A stretch of DNA of 64,000 nucleotides from Fictibacillus enclensis (GCF_001457035.1 NZ_KQ758618.1:744001-808000); one strand, 5' to 3'; numbered from the stretch's first letter, positions 14,635 through 24,936 are shown. Numbers and translations: made by a program. Notes: generated by a model from the letters alone, not told the origin.

Positions 14635-16005
14635 ATGAGTGTACACTGGAAAGAAATTGTCCCGGTGGATACATATGAGGTTCAATTTAGCGGCTATCTT
14701 CATGATGTAGACCGCAAAGTATTGACCATGCTGTACCAGCCGTTAATAGGGGCTTTTGCCTATAGTTTATATATGACATTCTGGTGCGATGCGGAGATGG
14801 AGGTTGAGAACCCCCAAACCCATCAGCGTCTGATGAATGTCACCCAGTTTTCATTGAAAGACATTATAGCAGCACGCAAGAAGCTCGAAGCCATCGGCTT
14901 GCTGAAAACATATAAAAGAGAAGAAAATGAATCAAAGTTTTTTCTGTATGAATTGCAGACTCCGCTTTCTCCGGCTGCTTTTTTCAACGACGGAGTGCTG
15001 AATATCTATTTGTACAACCGGCTGGGGAAAACGAAGTATTGCGAGATGAGAGATCATTTTCTGCAGGAAGAAACAGAAGTGGATGAATATCAAGAGGTTA
15101 CCGCATCGTTCAGCGACATATTTGCCTCCCTTCATCCTTCGGAGATGACCGCCGGCACCTATTCGGAAATACAAGAAGGCGCCAACGGCAGGCTGGCAGA
15201 CCGAAGGCCTGGCAGAACGTTGGAGATTTCGGCAGAGGAATTTGATTTTGATTTACTGGTTTCCAGCATTTCCAGCTTTATACTTCCAAAAGAGGTGATT
15301 ACGCCTTCGATCCGGGAAGCGATTGTGAAGCTGGCCTATGTGTACCAGATGGAGCCACTGGAAATGAGCCGGCAAATTCAGAGTGCCTACCATATCCACG
15401 GGGAGCTGACCGAAGAAAACCTTCGGAAAGAGGTTCAGAAATGGTACCGGATTGAAAACAATAACCAGCTTCCGCAAATGGCCCTCCGGACTCAGCCGCA
15501 AGGTTTGAAAACCGTCAGTGGCGAGCCTGTTTCGGAAGAAGAGAAAATGATAAAATACTTTGAAGAGGTTTCTCCTTATCAGCTCCTCGAGCATCAATCA
15601 GGAACAAGGCCGGCCGAAGCCGACTTGAATATTGTCAGCTACCTGATTCTCGAGCAAAAGTTGACACCGGGTGTTGTGAACGTATTGATCGATTATGTAT
15701 TAAAAACCAACGATCTTAAGCTGACCCGGTCATTTGTCGAAAAAATCGCCAGCCATTGGGCGAGAAAAAAAGTGAAAACTGTTCCTGAAGCCATGGCGCT
15801 GGCCCGTTCCGAGCAAAAGAAATACAAAGACTGGCAGGAACGGAAAAATACGTCCTTTCAACGAAATACCTCACAAAGAAAGGCACCGAGGCTGCCAGAC
15901 TGGCTTAAGGACGAGAATGTGCCGGCAGAGAAATCCAGTCCGAACATCAACGAAGAAGAAGAACAAAATCAGCAATGGCTGGAAAACTTGCTTAAAGATA
16001 TTTAA
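14635..16005 (+). CDS. dnaB: Replication initiation and membrane attachment protein DnaB
   Basis: Firmicute primosome protein that, with DnaD and DnaI, loads the replicative helicase at oriC and at restart forks; not the helicase itself. The 456-residue protein has two DnaB/DnaD-like winged-helix/DDBH2 parts; the C-terminal one ends with the signature FVEKIASHWARKKVKTVPEA (Ile...Trp...Ile-type helix) and an acidic tail. ATG 14635 is preferred over GTG 14626 because GAAAGGTG at 14619-14626 is then well placed. It lies directly before dnaI. Confidence 0.94.
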   Translation: MSVHWKEIVPVDTYEVQFSGYLHDVDRKVLTMLYQPLIGAFAYSLYMTFWCDAEMEVENPQTHQRLMNVTQFSLKDIIAARKKLEAIGLLKTYKREENESKFFLYELQTPLSPAAFFNDGVLNIYLYNRLGKTKYCEMRDHFLQEETEVDEYQEVTASFSDIFASLHPSEMTAGTYSEIQEGANGRLADRRPGRTLEISAEEFDFDLLVSSISSFILPKEVITPSIREAIVKLAYVYQMEPLEMSRQIQSAYHIHGELTEENLRKEVQKWYRIENNNQLPQMALRTQPQGLKTVSGEPVSEEEKMIKYFEEVSPYQLLEHQSGTRPAEADLNIVSYLILEQKLTPGVVNVLIDYVLKTNDLKLTRSFVEKIASHWARKKVKTVPEAMALARSEQKKYKDWQERKNTSFQRNTSQRKAPRLPDWLKDENVPAEKSSPNINEEEEQNQQWLENLLKDI

Positions 16006-16019
16006 AGGGGGGATCAACA

Positions 16020-16958
16020 TTGGAATCCATTACTGACGCTGTAAAAAAGATGGAAGGTTACGACCAGCTTAGAAGACAGCTTGACCGTATTAAGCAGCAG
16101 GTACTCCAAGATCCGTATGTCGCTTCTTTTATGGAAGCGAACCCTGGCATCAATGAAGTTAACCTGGAAAAAGGGCTCACCAAGCTGTATGAGTACTCCA
16201 AAGAAAGGCATCAATGCGCCAACTGCCCGGGCCTGGAACGTTGCCCGAATTTGATGCAGGGCTACCAGCCTGTGCTGACTGCGGAGAAAAATCAGATTGA
16301 TATCTTTTATGAGAAATGCTTTCTGAAAAAGCAGGATGAAAAGCAAAAATCGATGACAGCATTAATTAAAAGTTATTTTATTCCAAAGGATATTCTCAAA
16401 GCTTCATTCGACCGCCTGCACAGTATTGATCAGGATCGGAAAGAAGCAATTGGGGCAGCTGCTGAATTTGTAAAAAAAGTGGCGGCTGGCGAGGAATGCA
16501 AAGGCATTTATTTTTACGGTAAATTTGGCGTCGGAAAAACGTATCTTCTCGGTGCGATCGCAAACCGGCTGGCAGAGCGTCAGATTCCTTCGCTATTGGT
16601 GCATACACCCGAATTTCTTCGGGAGATGAAAAACAGTCTCTCGGATGGATCATTCAATGAGAAAATGGAGCTGTTGAAAACCGTTCCTGTATTGATGCTG
16701 GATGATATCGGGGCCGAAAACATGACCAATTGGGTCAGAGACGAAATTATCGGAGTGATTTTGCAATACCGCATGATGGAACGTCTGCCGACCTTATATT
16801 CTTCTAATTATGATTTTTCGATGCTGGAAGAGCATTTTTCCTACTCTCAAAAAGGGGGCCTCGAGGAGGCAAAGGGAAAACGAATCATGGAACGGATCCG
16901 CCATCTTACTGTTCCAATTTTTATTGGCGGAGACAAAAACTTTAGATCCTTACAATAA
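16020..16958 (+). CDS. dnaI: Helicase loader DnaI
   Basis: AAA+ ATPase that loads the replicative helicase. The 312-residue protein has an N-terminal helicase-binding region with a Cys-rich zinc site (CANCPGLERCPN, about residues 66-77), then an AAA+ domain with Walker A GKFGVGKTY (about 168-176), Walker B VLMLDDIG and sensor region SNYDFSML. Start TTG 16020 follows AAGGGGGG. It starts 15 bases after dnaB and is translated from the same message. Confidence 0.96.
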   Translation: MESITDAVKKMEGYDQLRRQLDRIKQQVLQDPYVASFMEANPGINEVNLEKGLTKLYEYSKERHQCANCPGLERCPNLMQGYQPVLTAEKNQIDIFYEKCFLKKQDEKQKSMTALIKSYFIPKDILKASFDRLHSIDQDRKEAIGAAAEFVKKVAAGEECKGIYFYGKFGVGKTYLLGAIANRLAERQIPSLLVHTPEFLREMKNSLSDGSFNEKMELLKTVPVLMLDDIGAENMTNWVRDEIIGVILQYRMMERLPTLYSSNYDFSMLEEHFSYSQKGGLEEAKGKRIMERIRHLTVPIFIGGDKNFRSLQ

Positions 16959-16967
16959 AGAGCAAGC

Positions 16968-16999
16968 AAACCTTTGTCAATCATTGGCAAAGGTTTTTT
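16968..16999 (+). terminator. Terminator after dnaI
   Basis: A 13-bp stem, AAACCTTTGTCAA with its complement (one G-U pair), encloses a 3-base loop and runs into a T tract. Confidence 0.88.
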
Positions 17000-17007
17000 G
17001 TTTGAAC

Positions 17008-17037
17008 TGATGATTCTTCGGGAAGATGCTAATACTA
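17008..17037 (+). promoter_or_regulatory. Possible sigma-G promoter of glcU-gdh
   Basis: TGATGA at 17008 (4 of 6 to TGAATA) and AATACTA at 17031 (6 of 7 to CATACTA) are 17 bases apart, about 30 bases before glcU. Gdh is a forespore, sigma-G-dependent enzyme in B. subtilis, which makes the reading plausible. Confidence 0.35.
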
Positions 17038-17071
17038 CTACCTATAGAATCAGCAGAAAGAAAGGAAATCA

Positions 17072-17929
17072 ATGAATATGGGAATACTTTTAGCAGTAGT
17101 TACAGCGGTTTGCTGGGGAAGCATTGTGCTGGTGAGCCAAAAACTGGGGGGAGATTCATACAGCCAGACCCTGGGCATGACAATCGGCGCCCTGGTCTTC
17201 TCCATCGTTACATTTTTTATCGTCTCTCCCGAAATAAATACACTTGTCTTAACAATTGGCGTGATATCCGGTGCTTTATGGGTTGTCGGCCAGCGCTTCC
17301 AATTTGCAAGTGTGGATCACCTCGGTGTATCCAAAGCTGTTCCTCTTTCTACCGGGATGCAGTTGTTTGGAACCACCCTTTTTGGGGTGCTCGTTTTTCA
17401 TGAGTGGAAAACAAAAACTGAAATCATTGTTGGCATTATTGCGATTGTGGTTATTATATTGGGGGCTGTTTTTACTTCCATTAAGGATAAAAGCAATGAA
17501 ACCGGCGGGGGGAACACCAAAAAAGGCTTGCTTATTCTCCTGCTTTCAACAGCAGGCTATGTTGGCTATGTGGTGATAGTCAACTGGTTTAAAATCGGAG
17601 GCTGGGAAGCCATACTTCCTCAGGCGGCAGGTATGTTTGTAGGTGGTTTACTTCTGACGTTCACAGGGAAACCGTTTAATAAATTTGCGATAAGAAACAT
17701 TATTACGGGGCTGATTTGGAGCACAGGAAATATTACTTTGCTGCTGTCACTGCCCAAAATCGGAGTGGCGACAAGCTTCTCGCTATCCCAGACGGGGATC
17801 ATTATTTCTACTCTAGGCGGGATTTTTATCCTGAAGGAGAAGAAGTCGAAGCGGCAGGTCATATTTGTTATTGCAGGATGTTTACTCATTATTGCGGGCG
17901 GCGTTATGCTCGGATTTACAAAATCTTAA
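17072..17929 (+). CDS. glcU: Glucose uptake protein GlcU
   Basis: Non-PTS glucose permease of the GRP/DMT-like family, thought to import glucose for oxidation by Gdh. The 285-residue protein has about ten hydrophobic segments with short loops; the hallmark N-terminus is AVCWGSIVLVSQKLGG, with the related second-half segment LIWSTGNITLLLS. ATG 17072 is preceded by GAAAGGAAA; an ATG two codons later (17078) is possible. The gene is followed 15 bases later by gdh, the same pair as in B. subtilis. Confidence 0.9.
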   Translation: MNMGILLAVVTAVCWGSIVLVSQKLGGDSYSQTLGMTIGALVFSIVTFFIVSPEINTLVLTIGVISGALWVVGQRFQFASVDHLGVSKAVPLSTGMQLFGTTLFGVLVFHEWKTKTEIIVGIIAIVVIILGAVFTSIKDKSNETGGGNTKKGLLILLLSTAGYVGYVVIVNWFKIGGWEAILPQAAGMFVGGLLLTFTGKPFNKFAIRNIITGLIWSTGNITLLLSLPKIGVATSFSLSQTGIIISTLGGIFILKEKKSKRQVIFVIAGCLLIIAGGVMLGFTKS

Positions 17930-18733
<804 letters not shown>

Positions 18734-18751
18734 TCCACATAAGAAATAAAT

Positions 18752-18782
18752 GGGGCTCCCTTGATCAGGGAGCTCTTATTTT
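18752..18782 (+). terminator. Terminator after gdh
   Basis: GGCTCCCT and AGGGAGCTC pair around TGATC, followed by a T-rich stretch. Confidence 0.75.
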
Positions 18783-18882
18783 GTGTAGGTACGAGCCTGT
18801 TTGTTTGCTTCACAAATTTCATAAAACTATGATAGGATTATAGAATGCTACATAAGATGTTCCGTAACTGGAGGTAATATAG

Positions 18883-19989
18883 ATGAGCATTGATGCGATT
18901 TTGCAAAAAGCACTGGATGGCAAACGTTTGACCGTCGAAGATGCGGTTGCTCTGTATGAAAGTGATGAAGTGGAAAAGATGGGAGAAGCGGCCGACGTGA
19001 TCATGAAGCGCTGGCACCCGGAACCCATTACGACTTTTGTAATCGGGAGAAACGTCAATTACACGAATTTTTGTGATACATACTGCCGTTTCTGCGCGTT
19101 TTACCGCCCGCCGGGAAGCGAGGAAGGCTATGTATTGGATGATGAAGTGATCTTCCAAAAGATTCAGGAAACCATTGATGTCGGTGGTACAGAAATCCTG
19201 ATGCAGGGAGGAACCAATCCGAACCTTCCATTTTCTTATTATACTGACCTGCTTCGCAATATTAAGAAGCGCTTTGATATTACAATGCACTCTTTTTCAC
19301 CCGCAGAAATCTGGAAGATGGTTGAAGTTTCCGGCCTAACTCTTGAGGAAGTGCTGAAAGAGCTGAAAGACGCAGGGCTCGATTCCCTTCCGGGCGGAGG
19401 AGCAGAAATACTGGATGACCGGACGAGAAAAAAAATCAGCCGGTTGAAAGGGTCCTGGACAGAATGGATGGAGTGCATGAAAACGGCAAAAAAAGTCGGC
19501 CTTCATTCCACGGCTACCATGGTTATTGGCTTTGGTGAAACCTTTGAAGAACGGGCGATGCACTTGCAGCGGGTACGTGATGCGCAGGATGAAACCAATT
19601 GCTTCCTTGCCTTTATTTCATGGACGTTCCAGCCGGATAATACCAACTTAAAAGGGGAAAAGACGTCACCAAGAGAGTATCTGAAAAACGTGGCTATCTC
19701 CCGCCTGTTCCTCGATAACATTGCTAACTTCCAGTCTTCCTGGGTTACGATGGGACCTGAAGTGGGCAAGAAGTCCCTTCATTACGGCTGCAACGATTTC
19801 GGAAGCACGATGATGGAGGAAAACGTGGTATCTGCAGCGGGGACCACTCATAAAGTAAATACGAACCTGACCCTGCGTTTAATTCGTGAAGCCGGCAAGA
19901 TTCCGGCCCAGCGCAATACGAAGTACGAAACCTTGCGTGTGTTTGATGGAGAAGAAACCGCCGAAAAAGATTTTGTGATGCAAAACTAA
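18883..19989 (+). CDS. mqnC: Radical SAM enzyme of the MqnC (dehypoxanthine futalosine cyclase) family
   Basis: Radical-SAM enzyme of the MqnC/MqnE/CofH group. The 4Fe-4S cluster motif is CDTYCRFC (about residues 63-70), followed by QGGTNPNL, the metal/SAM-binding SLPGGGAEI and the C-terminal GCNDFGSTMMEENVV typical of the group. At 368 residues it fits MqnC, which cyclises dehypoxanthine futalosine in menaquinone synthesis. No mqnA, mqnB, mqnD or mqnE is near, so the pathway cannot be confirmed here; a CofH-like or other role is the alternative. GGAGG precedes ATG 18883. Stand-alone unit between terminators. Confidence 0.75.
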   Translation: MSIDAILQKALDGKRLTVEDAVALYESDEVEKMGEAADVIMKRWHPEPITTFVIGRNVNYTNFCDTYCRFCAFYRPPGSEEGYVLDDEVIFQKIQETIDVGGTEILMQGGTNPNLPFSYYTDLLRNIKKRFDITMHSFSPAEIWKMVEVSGLTLEEVLKELKDAGLDSLPGGGAEILDDRTRKKISRLKGSWTEWMECMKTAKKVGLHSTATMVIGFGETFEERAMHLQRVRDAQDETNCFLAFISWTFQPDNTNLKGEKTSPREYLKNVAISRLFLDNIANFQSSWVTMGPEVGKKSLHYGCNDFGSTMMEENVVSAAGTTHKVNTNLTLRLIREAGKIPAQRNTKYETLRVFDGEETAEKDFVMQN

Positions 19990-19993
19990 TGAA

Positions 19994-20035
19994 CCAAAAG
20001 CCTGGCCTTTTAGCAAAGGGGCCGGGCTTTTTTGT
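19994..20035 (+). terminator. Terminator after mqnC
   Basis: AAAGCCTGGCC and GGCCGGGCTTT pair (one G-U pair) with a T run after the stem. Confidence 0.85.
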
Positions 20036-20064
20036 TTGTAAACGACATATTTACCTAAATAATT

Positions 20065-20101
20065 ATGGGAATATTCTCATTTTTAATAATTTTGTTATAA
20101 T
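20065..20101 (+). promoter_or_regulatory. Amino-acid ABC transporter promoter with palindromic operator candidate
   Basis: TATAAT at 20096-20101 is a strong -10. At the -35 position there is no good hexamer, but a 16-bp near-perfect palindrome, ATGGGAATATTCTCAT (20065-20080, one mismatch), occupies it. Its GGAAT core and AT-rich 5' flank loosely resemble the CymR box of B. subtilis cystine-uptake genes. A weak -35 under an operator suggests regulated expression. Confidence 0.4.
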
Positions 20102-20134
20102 AGAAGAGAATACATATATTAAGGGGGAAAAAGA

Positions 20135-20932
20135 TTGAAAAAAGTCATTTTATTTTTATTATTGTTGAGTATGCTCGCTTTGGCTGCCTGTGGAAGCCAG
20201 TCAACATCCGGATCCGAAGGCGGAAGCAAAAACGAAAAACTGGTGGTGGGGACAGATGCAGCTTATGCACCGTTTGAGTATTTGAAAGACGGGAAAATCG
20301 TCGGGTTTGACGCAGACTTGCTTAAAGCCGTCATGAAAGAAGCAAAGCTGAAATACGAATTGAAAAATACAGGCTGGGAGCCATTGTTTGCTTCTCTCAA
20401 GAGTGAACAGGTACAGGCTGGCATCTCCGCCATCACAATCAATGACAAACGAAAACAAACCTATGATTTCTCCTCTCCATATTTTGAATCCATCAACAAA
20501 ATCCTGGTCAAGGAAGGTTCCCCCATTAAGGGCGTGGATGACCTGAAAGGAAAGAAAGTCAGTGTTCAAAACGGAACGACCGGACAGGACGCGCTTGAAA
20601 AGAAATTCGGCAAGGGCGACGCCAATGTGAAAAAATATGAAACCAACGTATTGGCTATCCAGGCCCTGTTGAACGGAGAAGTGGATGCTGTGGTGGCAGA
20701 CAACACCGTGGTAGATGAATACGCCAAAAATAATCCGGACAAAAAACTGACAGTGGTGGATGACAAAACCAACTTTGAGTCTGAATACTATGGCATTGCT
20801 TTCCCGAAAGGAAGCGAGAATAAGAAAAAAATCGATAAAGCATTAAAAACGGTCATTGATAATGGAACCTACTCCAAGGTCTATAAAAAATGGTTTAAAG
20901 TAGAACCGAACCTGGATGCATTGAAAAAATAA
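20135..20932 (+). CDS. Amino-acid ABC transporter substrate-binding lipoprotein
   Basis: Extracellular solute receptor for a polar amino acid importer (PF00497 type). A lipoprotein signal peptide ends in the lipobox LAAC with the modified Cys at residue 19. The mature domain starts with VVGTDAAYAPFEYL and contains GFDADLLKAVM, the ITINDKRKQTYDFSSPYF hinge region and GTTGQDAL. At 265 residues it resembles glutamine/arginine/cystine receptors; which amino acid cannot be read from the sequence. The permease follows at once. GGGGG precedes a TTG start at 20135. Confidence 0.93.
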   Translation: MKKVILFLLLLSMLALAACGSQSTSGSEGGSKNEKLVVGTDAAYAPFEYLKDGKIVGFDADLLKAVMKEAKLKYELKNTGWEPLFASLKSEQVQAGISAITINDKRKQTYDFSSPYFESINKILVKEGSPIKGVDDLKGKKVSVQNGTTGQDALEKKFGKGDANVKKYETNVLAIQALLNGEVDAVVADNTVVDEYAKNNPDKKLTVVDDKTNFESEYYGIAFPKGSENKKKIDKALKTVIDNGTYSKVYKKWFKVEPNLDALKK

Positions 20933-20957
20933 CCTGACACAATGACCGGAGGCACAG

Positions 20958-21614
20958 ATGGATTTTAAATTTGATCTGATTGAAAAATACATGCCTTTGT
21001 TTCTGAAAGGCACATTGATTACCATAGAAATTTCGGCAGCGAGCATCGTGATTGGAACCATTATGGGGCTATTGATCGCTCTTGGAAAAATGTCTTCCAA
21101 CGCCTTTCTCCGCCAGCCATTTATCTGGTACATTAATTTTTTCCGGGGAACTCCTCTGCTTGTACAAATATTGCTTATTCACTTTGCGGTCATGCCGTTG
21201 TTTATGAAGCCCCCGGTTGCTCTTATTTCTGCGATTACCGCTCTTTCCCTTAATGCAGCCGCCTATATTGCAGAAATTTTCAGGGCGGGGATTCAATCGA
21301 TTGATAAAGGACAGACAGAAGCGGCTCGTTCTTTGGGTATGACCCACCGGCAGACGATGAGACATATTATCATACCCCAGGCGTCCAAACGCATGATTCC
21401 TCCGCTTGGCAATGAATTCATTGTTCTGATTAAGGATTCGTCCCTTGCGGCGATCATTGCAACAGAAGAGCTGATGTATTGGGGAAGAGCGATGATGGGG
21501 GAATACTACCGTCCATGGGAGCCTTTCTTAACGGTTGCCTTTATTTATTTAATCCTTACGTTGACGCTGACCCATTTGTTGAACTTTATTGAACGGAAAT
21601 TTGCTATTGACTAA
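20958..21614 (+). CDS. Amino-acid ABC transporter permease
   Basis: Membrane subunit of the HisM/GlnP family, 218 residues with five hydrophobic segments. The cytoplasmic coupling motif is EAARSLGMTHRQTMRHIIIP, which contacts the ATPase, and IKDSSLAAIIATEE is conserved in polar amino-acid permeases. ATG 20958 has GGAGGC upstream. The operon ends in a terminator straight after it, so no ATPase gene follows; it must share an ATPase encoded elsewhere, or the partner has been lost. Confidence 0.93.
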   Translation: MDFKFDLIEKYMPLFLKGTLITIEISAASIVIGTIMGLLIALGKMSSNAFLRQPFIWYINFFRGTPLLVQILLIHFAVMPLFMKPPVALISAITALSLNAAAYIAEIFRAGIQSIDKGQTEAARSLGMTHRQTMRHIIIPQASKRMIPPLGNEFIVLIKDSSLAAIIATEELMYWGRAMMGEYYRPWEPFLTVAFIYLILTLTLTHLLNFIERKFAID

Positions 21615-21643
21615 AAAAACAGCAGGGAACCCTGCTGTTTTTT
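21615..21643 (+). terminator. Terminator after permease gene
   Basis: AAACAGCAGGG and CCCTGCTGTTT pair around AA and are followed by further Ts. The stem begins right after the stop codon. Confidence 0.92.
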
Positions 21644-21722
21644 AATATTCTTTGAAAAGGGTTCATTTTTCACGACATTGTCCCATATAGTGTATTATCG
21701 AGTGTTTAGGGGAGGGACAGGG

Positions 21723-22562
21723 TTGGCAGAACTTATTTTTGCAGATCAAAAAACGTGTTACCAATTACAAAAGGAACTGCAGCAGATGGCGAAATCACTT
21801 AACATTCAACCTTCCTTTGTAGAATGCAGAAACCACTCCTTGGTGCTGGACACAACATATGATTTGGAAAGCGCCGCAGATGTCATGGCCGCATATACCC
21901 GAAAAAAAGTGGAGGAATCCCGTATCCTTTTTTTTATCGAGCATTTTTTTTATTTTACCGACGCTCAGGAGCAGCGGGAAATTGCAGCAATCGTTAAAGA
22001 GTTTATTGAACAGGAGCGGGAAGATGTGCCGGCGGTCAGGGAGCTGGACACCTGTGATTACCATATGAGGGATGCCTGGAGAAAAATTCTGTCAGAGAAA
22101 GAGCTGTCGTTCACGTTCGAGTCTTTTTTGCAATTCCGGCTTAAGGATTACTTCGAATTGCTCCAGGTGTATGTGGAATGTGCGATCGATGAATACAAGC
22201 TGGAGCTGGATTATCAGGCATTTGTTGAGCAGCTGCGAAAATGTGCGGCGAGTCAGCCGTATCTTACGGATGAGATTCATGTCGCTTATGACGGTGAATT
22301 CAAGCTGTATGACAATCATTACCGGCTGTACAGCAAAAAAATGCTGGAGCTTATGCATGAAAGAGCCCTTGTTCTGACACAGGAATTAGACCTGGATCAA
22401 GAAGTTCTGGGACCGAGTATCGGTCTTGCTCCGGAAATCCTTCATTTGTATCTGGAAGATGAAAATCATGGCATGGTACATACCTTGCAGAATATTTTCC
22501 AGGAACGATTGATTAAAAAACCGCTTCATGCCTTTTATGGCAGGATCAACCGACAAAGTTAG
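21723..22562 (+). CDS. ytxC: Sporulation-associated YtxC family protein
   Basis: Member of the YtxC family found in spore-formers next to dnaI or thrS; the biochemical role is unknown. The 279-residue protein has no signal peptide or membrane helix, is rich in acidic residues, and shows FTFESFLQFRLKDYFELLQ and VECAIDEYKLELDYQ, segments typical of the family. TTG 21723 is taken as start because GGGGAGGG at 21710-21717 sits correctly before it; the frame is open back to 21678 but without a site. It stands upstream of the thrS T-box. In B. subtilis it directly follows dnaI, while here five genes intervene. Confidence 0.82.
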   Translation: MAELIFADQKTCYQLQKELQQMAKSLNIQPSFVECRNHSLVLDTTYDLESAADVMAAYTRKKVEESRILFFIEHFFYFTDAQEQREIAAIVKEFIEQEREDVPAVRELDTCDYHMRDAWRKILSEKELSFTFESFLQFRLKDYFELLQVYVECAIDEYKLELDYQAFVEQLRKCAASQPYLTDEIHVAYDGEFKLYDNHYRLYSKKMLELMHERALVLTQELDLDQEVLGPSIGLAPEILHLYLEDENHGMVHTLQNIFQERLIKKPLHAFYGRINRQS

Positions 22563-22565
22563 CTC

Positions 22566-22594
22566 TTGATTTTGAGGAGCTGCTTGCCTATAAT
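22566..22594 (+). promoter_or_regulatory. thrS promoter
   Basis: TTGATT at 22566 and TATAAT at 22589 are 17 bases apart, so transcription should start near 22601, at the head of the T-box leader. Confidence 0.7.
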
Positions 22595-22604
22595 GGAGGT
22601 ATCA

Positions 22605-22860
22605 ATTGGATACCAAAATGAGTAAAGATAAGGACATGTGATATTTTTTACGGTTTATAGAGAGGAATGCCCAGGCTGAAAGCATTCCAACACGGAAAAA
22701 TGTTGTACCCCCTTTGAACTTCAGCGGTGAAAAACAGGAGTAGTCGCTGACGGCCCAAAGCCGTTAAATCTTGACCGAGTGCCGCCGCATATTTTGCCGC
22801 GGAACAAGGGTGGAACCACGAGTACAACACTCGTCCCTTTTTGTGGACGGGTGTTTTTTG
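22605..22860 (+). promoter_or_regulatory. T-box leader (threonine)
   Basis: The conserved T-box sequence AGGGTGGAACCACG is at 22807-22820. Stem I features precede it, including the hairpin GGAATG...CATTCC around 22674-22690. Downstream, ACACTCGTCC (22827) and GGACGGGTGT (22845) form the terminator, which competes with the antiterminator. Uncharged tRNA-Thr is expected to switch the leader on. The most likely specifier is the ACC near 22716, but I did not fold the leader. Confidence 0.93.
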
Positions 22861-22916
22861 TATTTTAATTAATCATTAGCGTGCATACTGTATTGTAAAA
22901 AAAGGAGAGATTAACC

Positions 22917-24848
22917 ATGGCAGACATTAAACTGACATTTCCAGATGGTTCTGTTCGTGAGTATCCGAAAGGAACTACTTCCGAGCAAGTGGCTGACTCC
23001 ATCAGTTCAAGCCTGAAGAAAAAATCAGTAGCAGGAAAAGTCAACGGAGTAATATATGATTTTACCCGTCCGATTGAACAAGATGCATCGATTGAAATCG
23101 TTCCCCAGGATTCCCCTGAGGGACTTGAAATGACCAGGCACAGCACGGCCCACCTGATGGCTCAGGCGATCAAACGGCTGTACAAAGACGTGAGACTCGG
23201 CATTGGTCCCGTGATCGAAAATGGATTTTATTATGACATCGATATGCCGGAAGCTTTAACTCCGGAAGACCTTCAGAAAATTGAGAAAGAAATGAAAAAG
23301 ATTGTCAGCGAAAACCTACCGATTGTCCGTAAGGAAGTCAGCAGGGAAGAAGCCTTGGCCATCTATGAAAAGTTGGATGATCACCTGAAGCTGGAGCTGA
23401 TCCGTGATCTTCCGGAAGATGCAGTCATTACCATTTACGAACAGGGTGAATTCTTTGATCTTTGCCGCGGACCGCATGTGCCGTCCACAGGAAAAATCAA
23501 GGCGTTCAAGCTGATGAGCATTTCAGGTGCCTACTGGCGTGGAGACAGTAACAATCAAATGCTGCAGCGTATCTATGGCGCAGCCTTTTTAACTCAAAAA
23601 GAGCTCGATCAGCACCTGGTTTATCTTCAGGAAGCAAAAGAGCGTGATCACCGTAAGCTTGGGAAAGAGCTGGATCTCTTTACGATTTCTCAAAAAATCG
23701 GACAAGGTCTTCCAGTATGGCTGCCTAAGGGAGCAACCATTCGCCGCATCATTGAGCGCTATATCGTGGATACTGAAGTAAAGCTTGGTTATGACCATGT
23801 GTACACTCCTCACCTTGGAAGCGTAGAGCTTTATAAAACTTCCGGCCACTGGGATCATTATCAGGAAGATATGTATCCTGCGATTGAAATGGATAACGAA
23901 CAGCTCGTGCTTCGTCCGATGAACTGCCCGCACCATATGATGGTGTTTAAGAACAGCATGCACAGCTACCGCGATCTGCCAATTCGTATCGCAGAACTCG
24001 GAACCATGCACCGCCATGAAATGTCCGGAGCACTGGCTGGCCTTCAGCGTGTCCGTTCCATGACACTGAATGATGCTCATATCTTTGCCCGCCCGGACCA
24101 ATTGAAGGATGAGTTCATCCGTGTGGTAAAACTTATTCAGCGAGTATACAAGGATTTTGGCATTACGGATTACAAGTTCCGTCTGTCCTACCGCGATCCT
24201 GAAGACAAAGAGAAATATGTGGACAATGACGAGATGTGGGAAAAAGCTCAGGCGCTTCTCAAAGAAACAATGGAAGACATGAATCTTGATTATGTTGAAG
24301 CGGAAGGCGAAGCGGCGTTCTATGGCCCGAAACTCGATGTACAGGTGAAAACAGCGCTTGGAAAAGATGAAACGCTGTCCACTGTACAGCTTGATTTCCA
24401 TTTGCCTGAGCGTTTTGACCTCACGTATAAAGGTCGTGACGGTAAGGATCACCGCCCAGTCGTTATTCACCGCGGTGTCGTTTCCACGATGGAACGTTTT
24501 GTTGCCTTCTTGATTGAAGAATACAAGGGAGCATTCCCTGTATGGCTGGCTCCGGTACAGGTTCAAATTATTCCGGTTTCTTCTGTACACGAAGAATATG
24601 CGAAAAAGGTGAGCGAAGAGCTGCTTGAAGAAGGTATCCGTGTGGAAGTGGACAACCGTGATGAGAAACTCGGCTACAAGATCCGTGAAGCTCAAATGCA
24701 GAAAATCCCGTACATGCTCGTACTCGGTGATCAGGAGATTTCCGACCAGACCGTGAACGTGCGTAAATACGGAGAGCAAAAGTCCGAAACCGTAGCTTTT
24801 GAAGCATTCAAAGAAAGCATCCTTCAACAAGTAAACAAAAGAGGTTAA
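22917..24848 (+). CDS. thrS: Threonyl-tRNA synthetase
   Basis: Charges tRNA-Thr. The 643-residue class II enzyme has an N-terminal TGS domain (about 1-62), the editing domain with [11 protein letters not shown] and [10 protein letters not shown], a catalytic core with the zinc-ligand Cys in RPMNCPHHM and motif 2 [10 protein letters not shown], and a C-terminal anticodon-binding domain (about 535-643). AGGAGAG precedes ATG 22917. Controlled by the T-box just upstream. Confidence 0.98.
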   Translation: MADIKLTFPDGSVREYPKGTTSEQVADSISSSLKKKSVAGKVNGVIYDFTRPIEQDASIEIVPQDSPEGLEMTRHSTAHLMAQAIKRLYKDVRLGIGPVIENGFYYDIDMPEALTPEDLQKIEKEMKKIVSENLPIVRKEVSREEALAIYEKLDDHLKLELIRDLPEDAVITIYEQGEFFDLCRGPHVPSTGKIKAFKLMSISGAYWRGDSNNQMLQRIYGAAFLTQKELDQHLVYLQEAKERDHRKLGKELDLFTISQKIGQGLPVWLPKGATIRRIIERYIVDTEVKLGYDHVYTPHLGSVELYKTSGHWDHYQEDMYPAIEMDNEQLVLRPMNCPHHMMVFKNSMHSYRDLPIRIAELGTMHRHEMSGALAGLQRVRSMTLNDAHIFARPDQLKDEFIRVVKLIQRVYKDFGITDYKFRLSYRDPEDKEKYVDNDEMWEKAQALLKETMEDMNLDYVEAEGEAAFYGPKLDVQVKTALGKDETLSTVQLDFHLPERFDLTYKGRDGKDHRPVVIHRGVVSTMERFVAFLIEEYKGAFPVWLAPVQVQIIPVSSVHEEYAKKVSEELLEEGIRVEVDNRDEKLGYKIREAQMQKIPYMLVLGDQEISDQTVNVRKYGEQKSETVAFEAFKESILQQVNKRG

Positions 24849-24886
24849 CAAAAAAGAACTGCGAAGTGATTCGCAGTTCTTTTTTG
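24849..24886 (+). terminator. Terminator after thrS
   Basis: AAGAACTGCGAA and TTCGCAGTTCTT pair around a short loop with A and T runs on both flanks, so it may act in both directions. Confidence 0.9.
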
Positions 24887-24936
24887 TCCTTCTAAATTTA
24901 CTGGCGTGAGGAATTTTTTAAGTGCCTCATTGATTA

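Noticed and set aside
23589-24851. Reverse-strand 420-codon frame opposite thrS
   Set aside because: It mirrors a certain gene, has no ribosome binding site and reads as low-quality protein; a codon-bias shadow.
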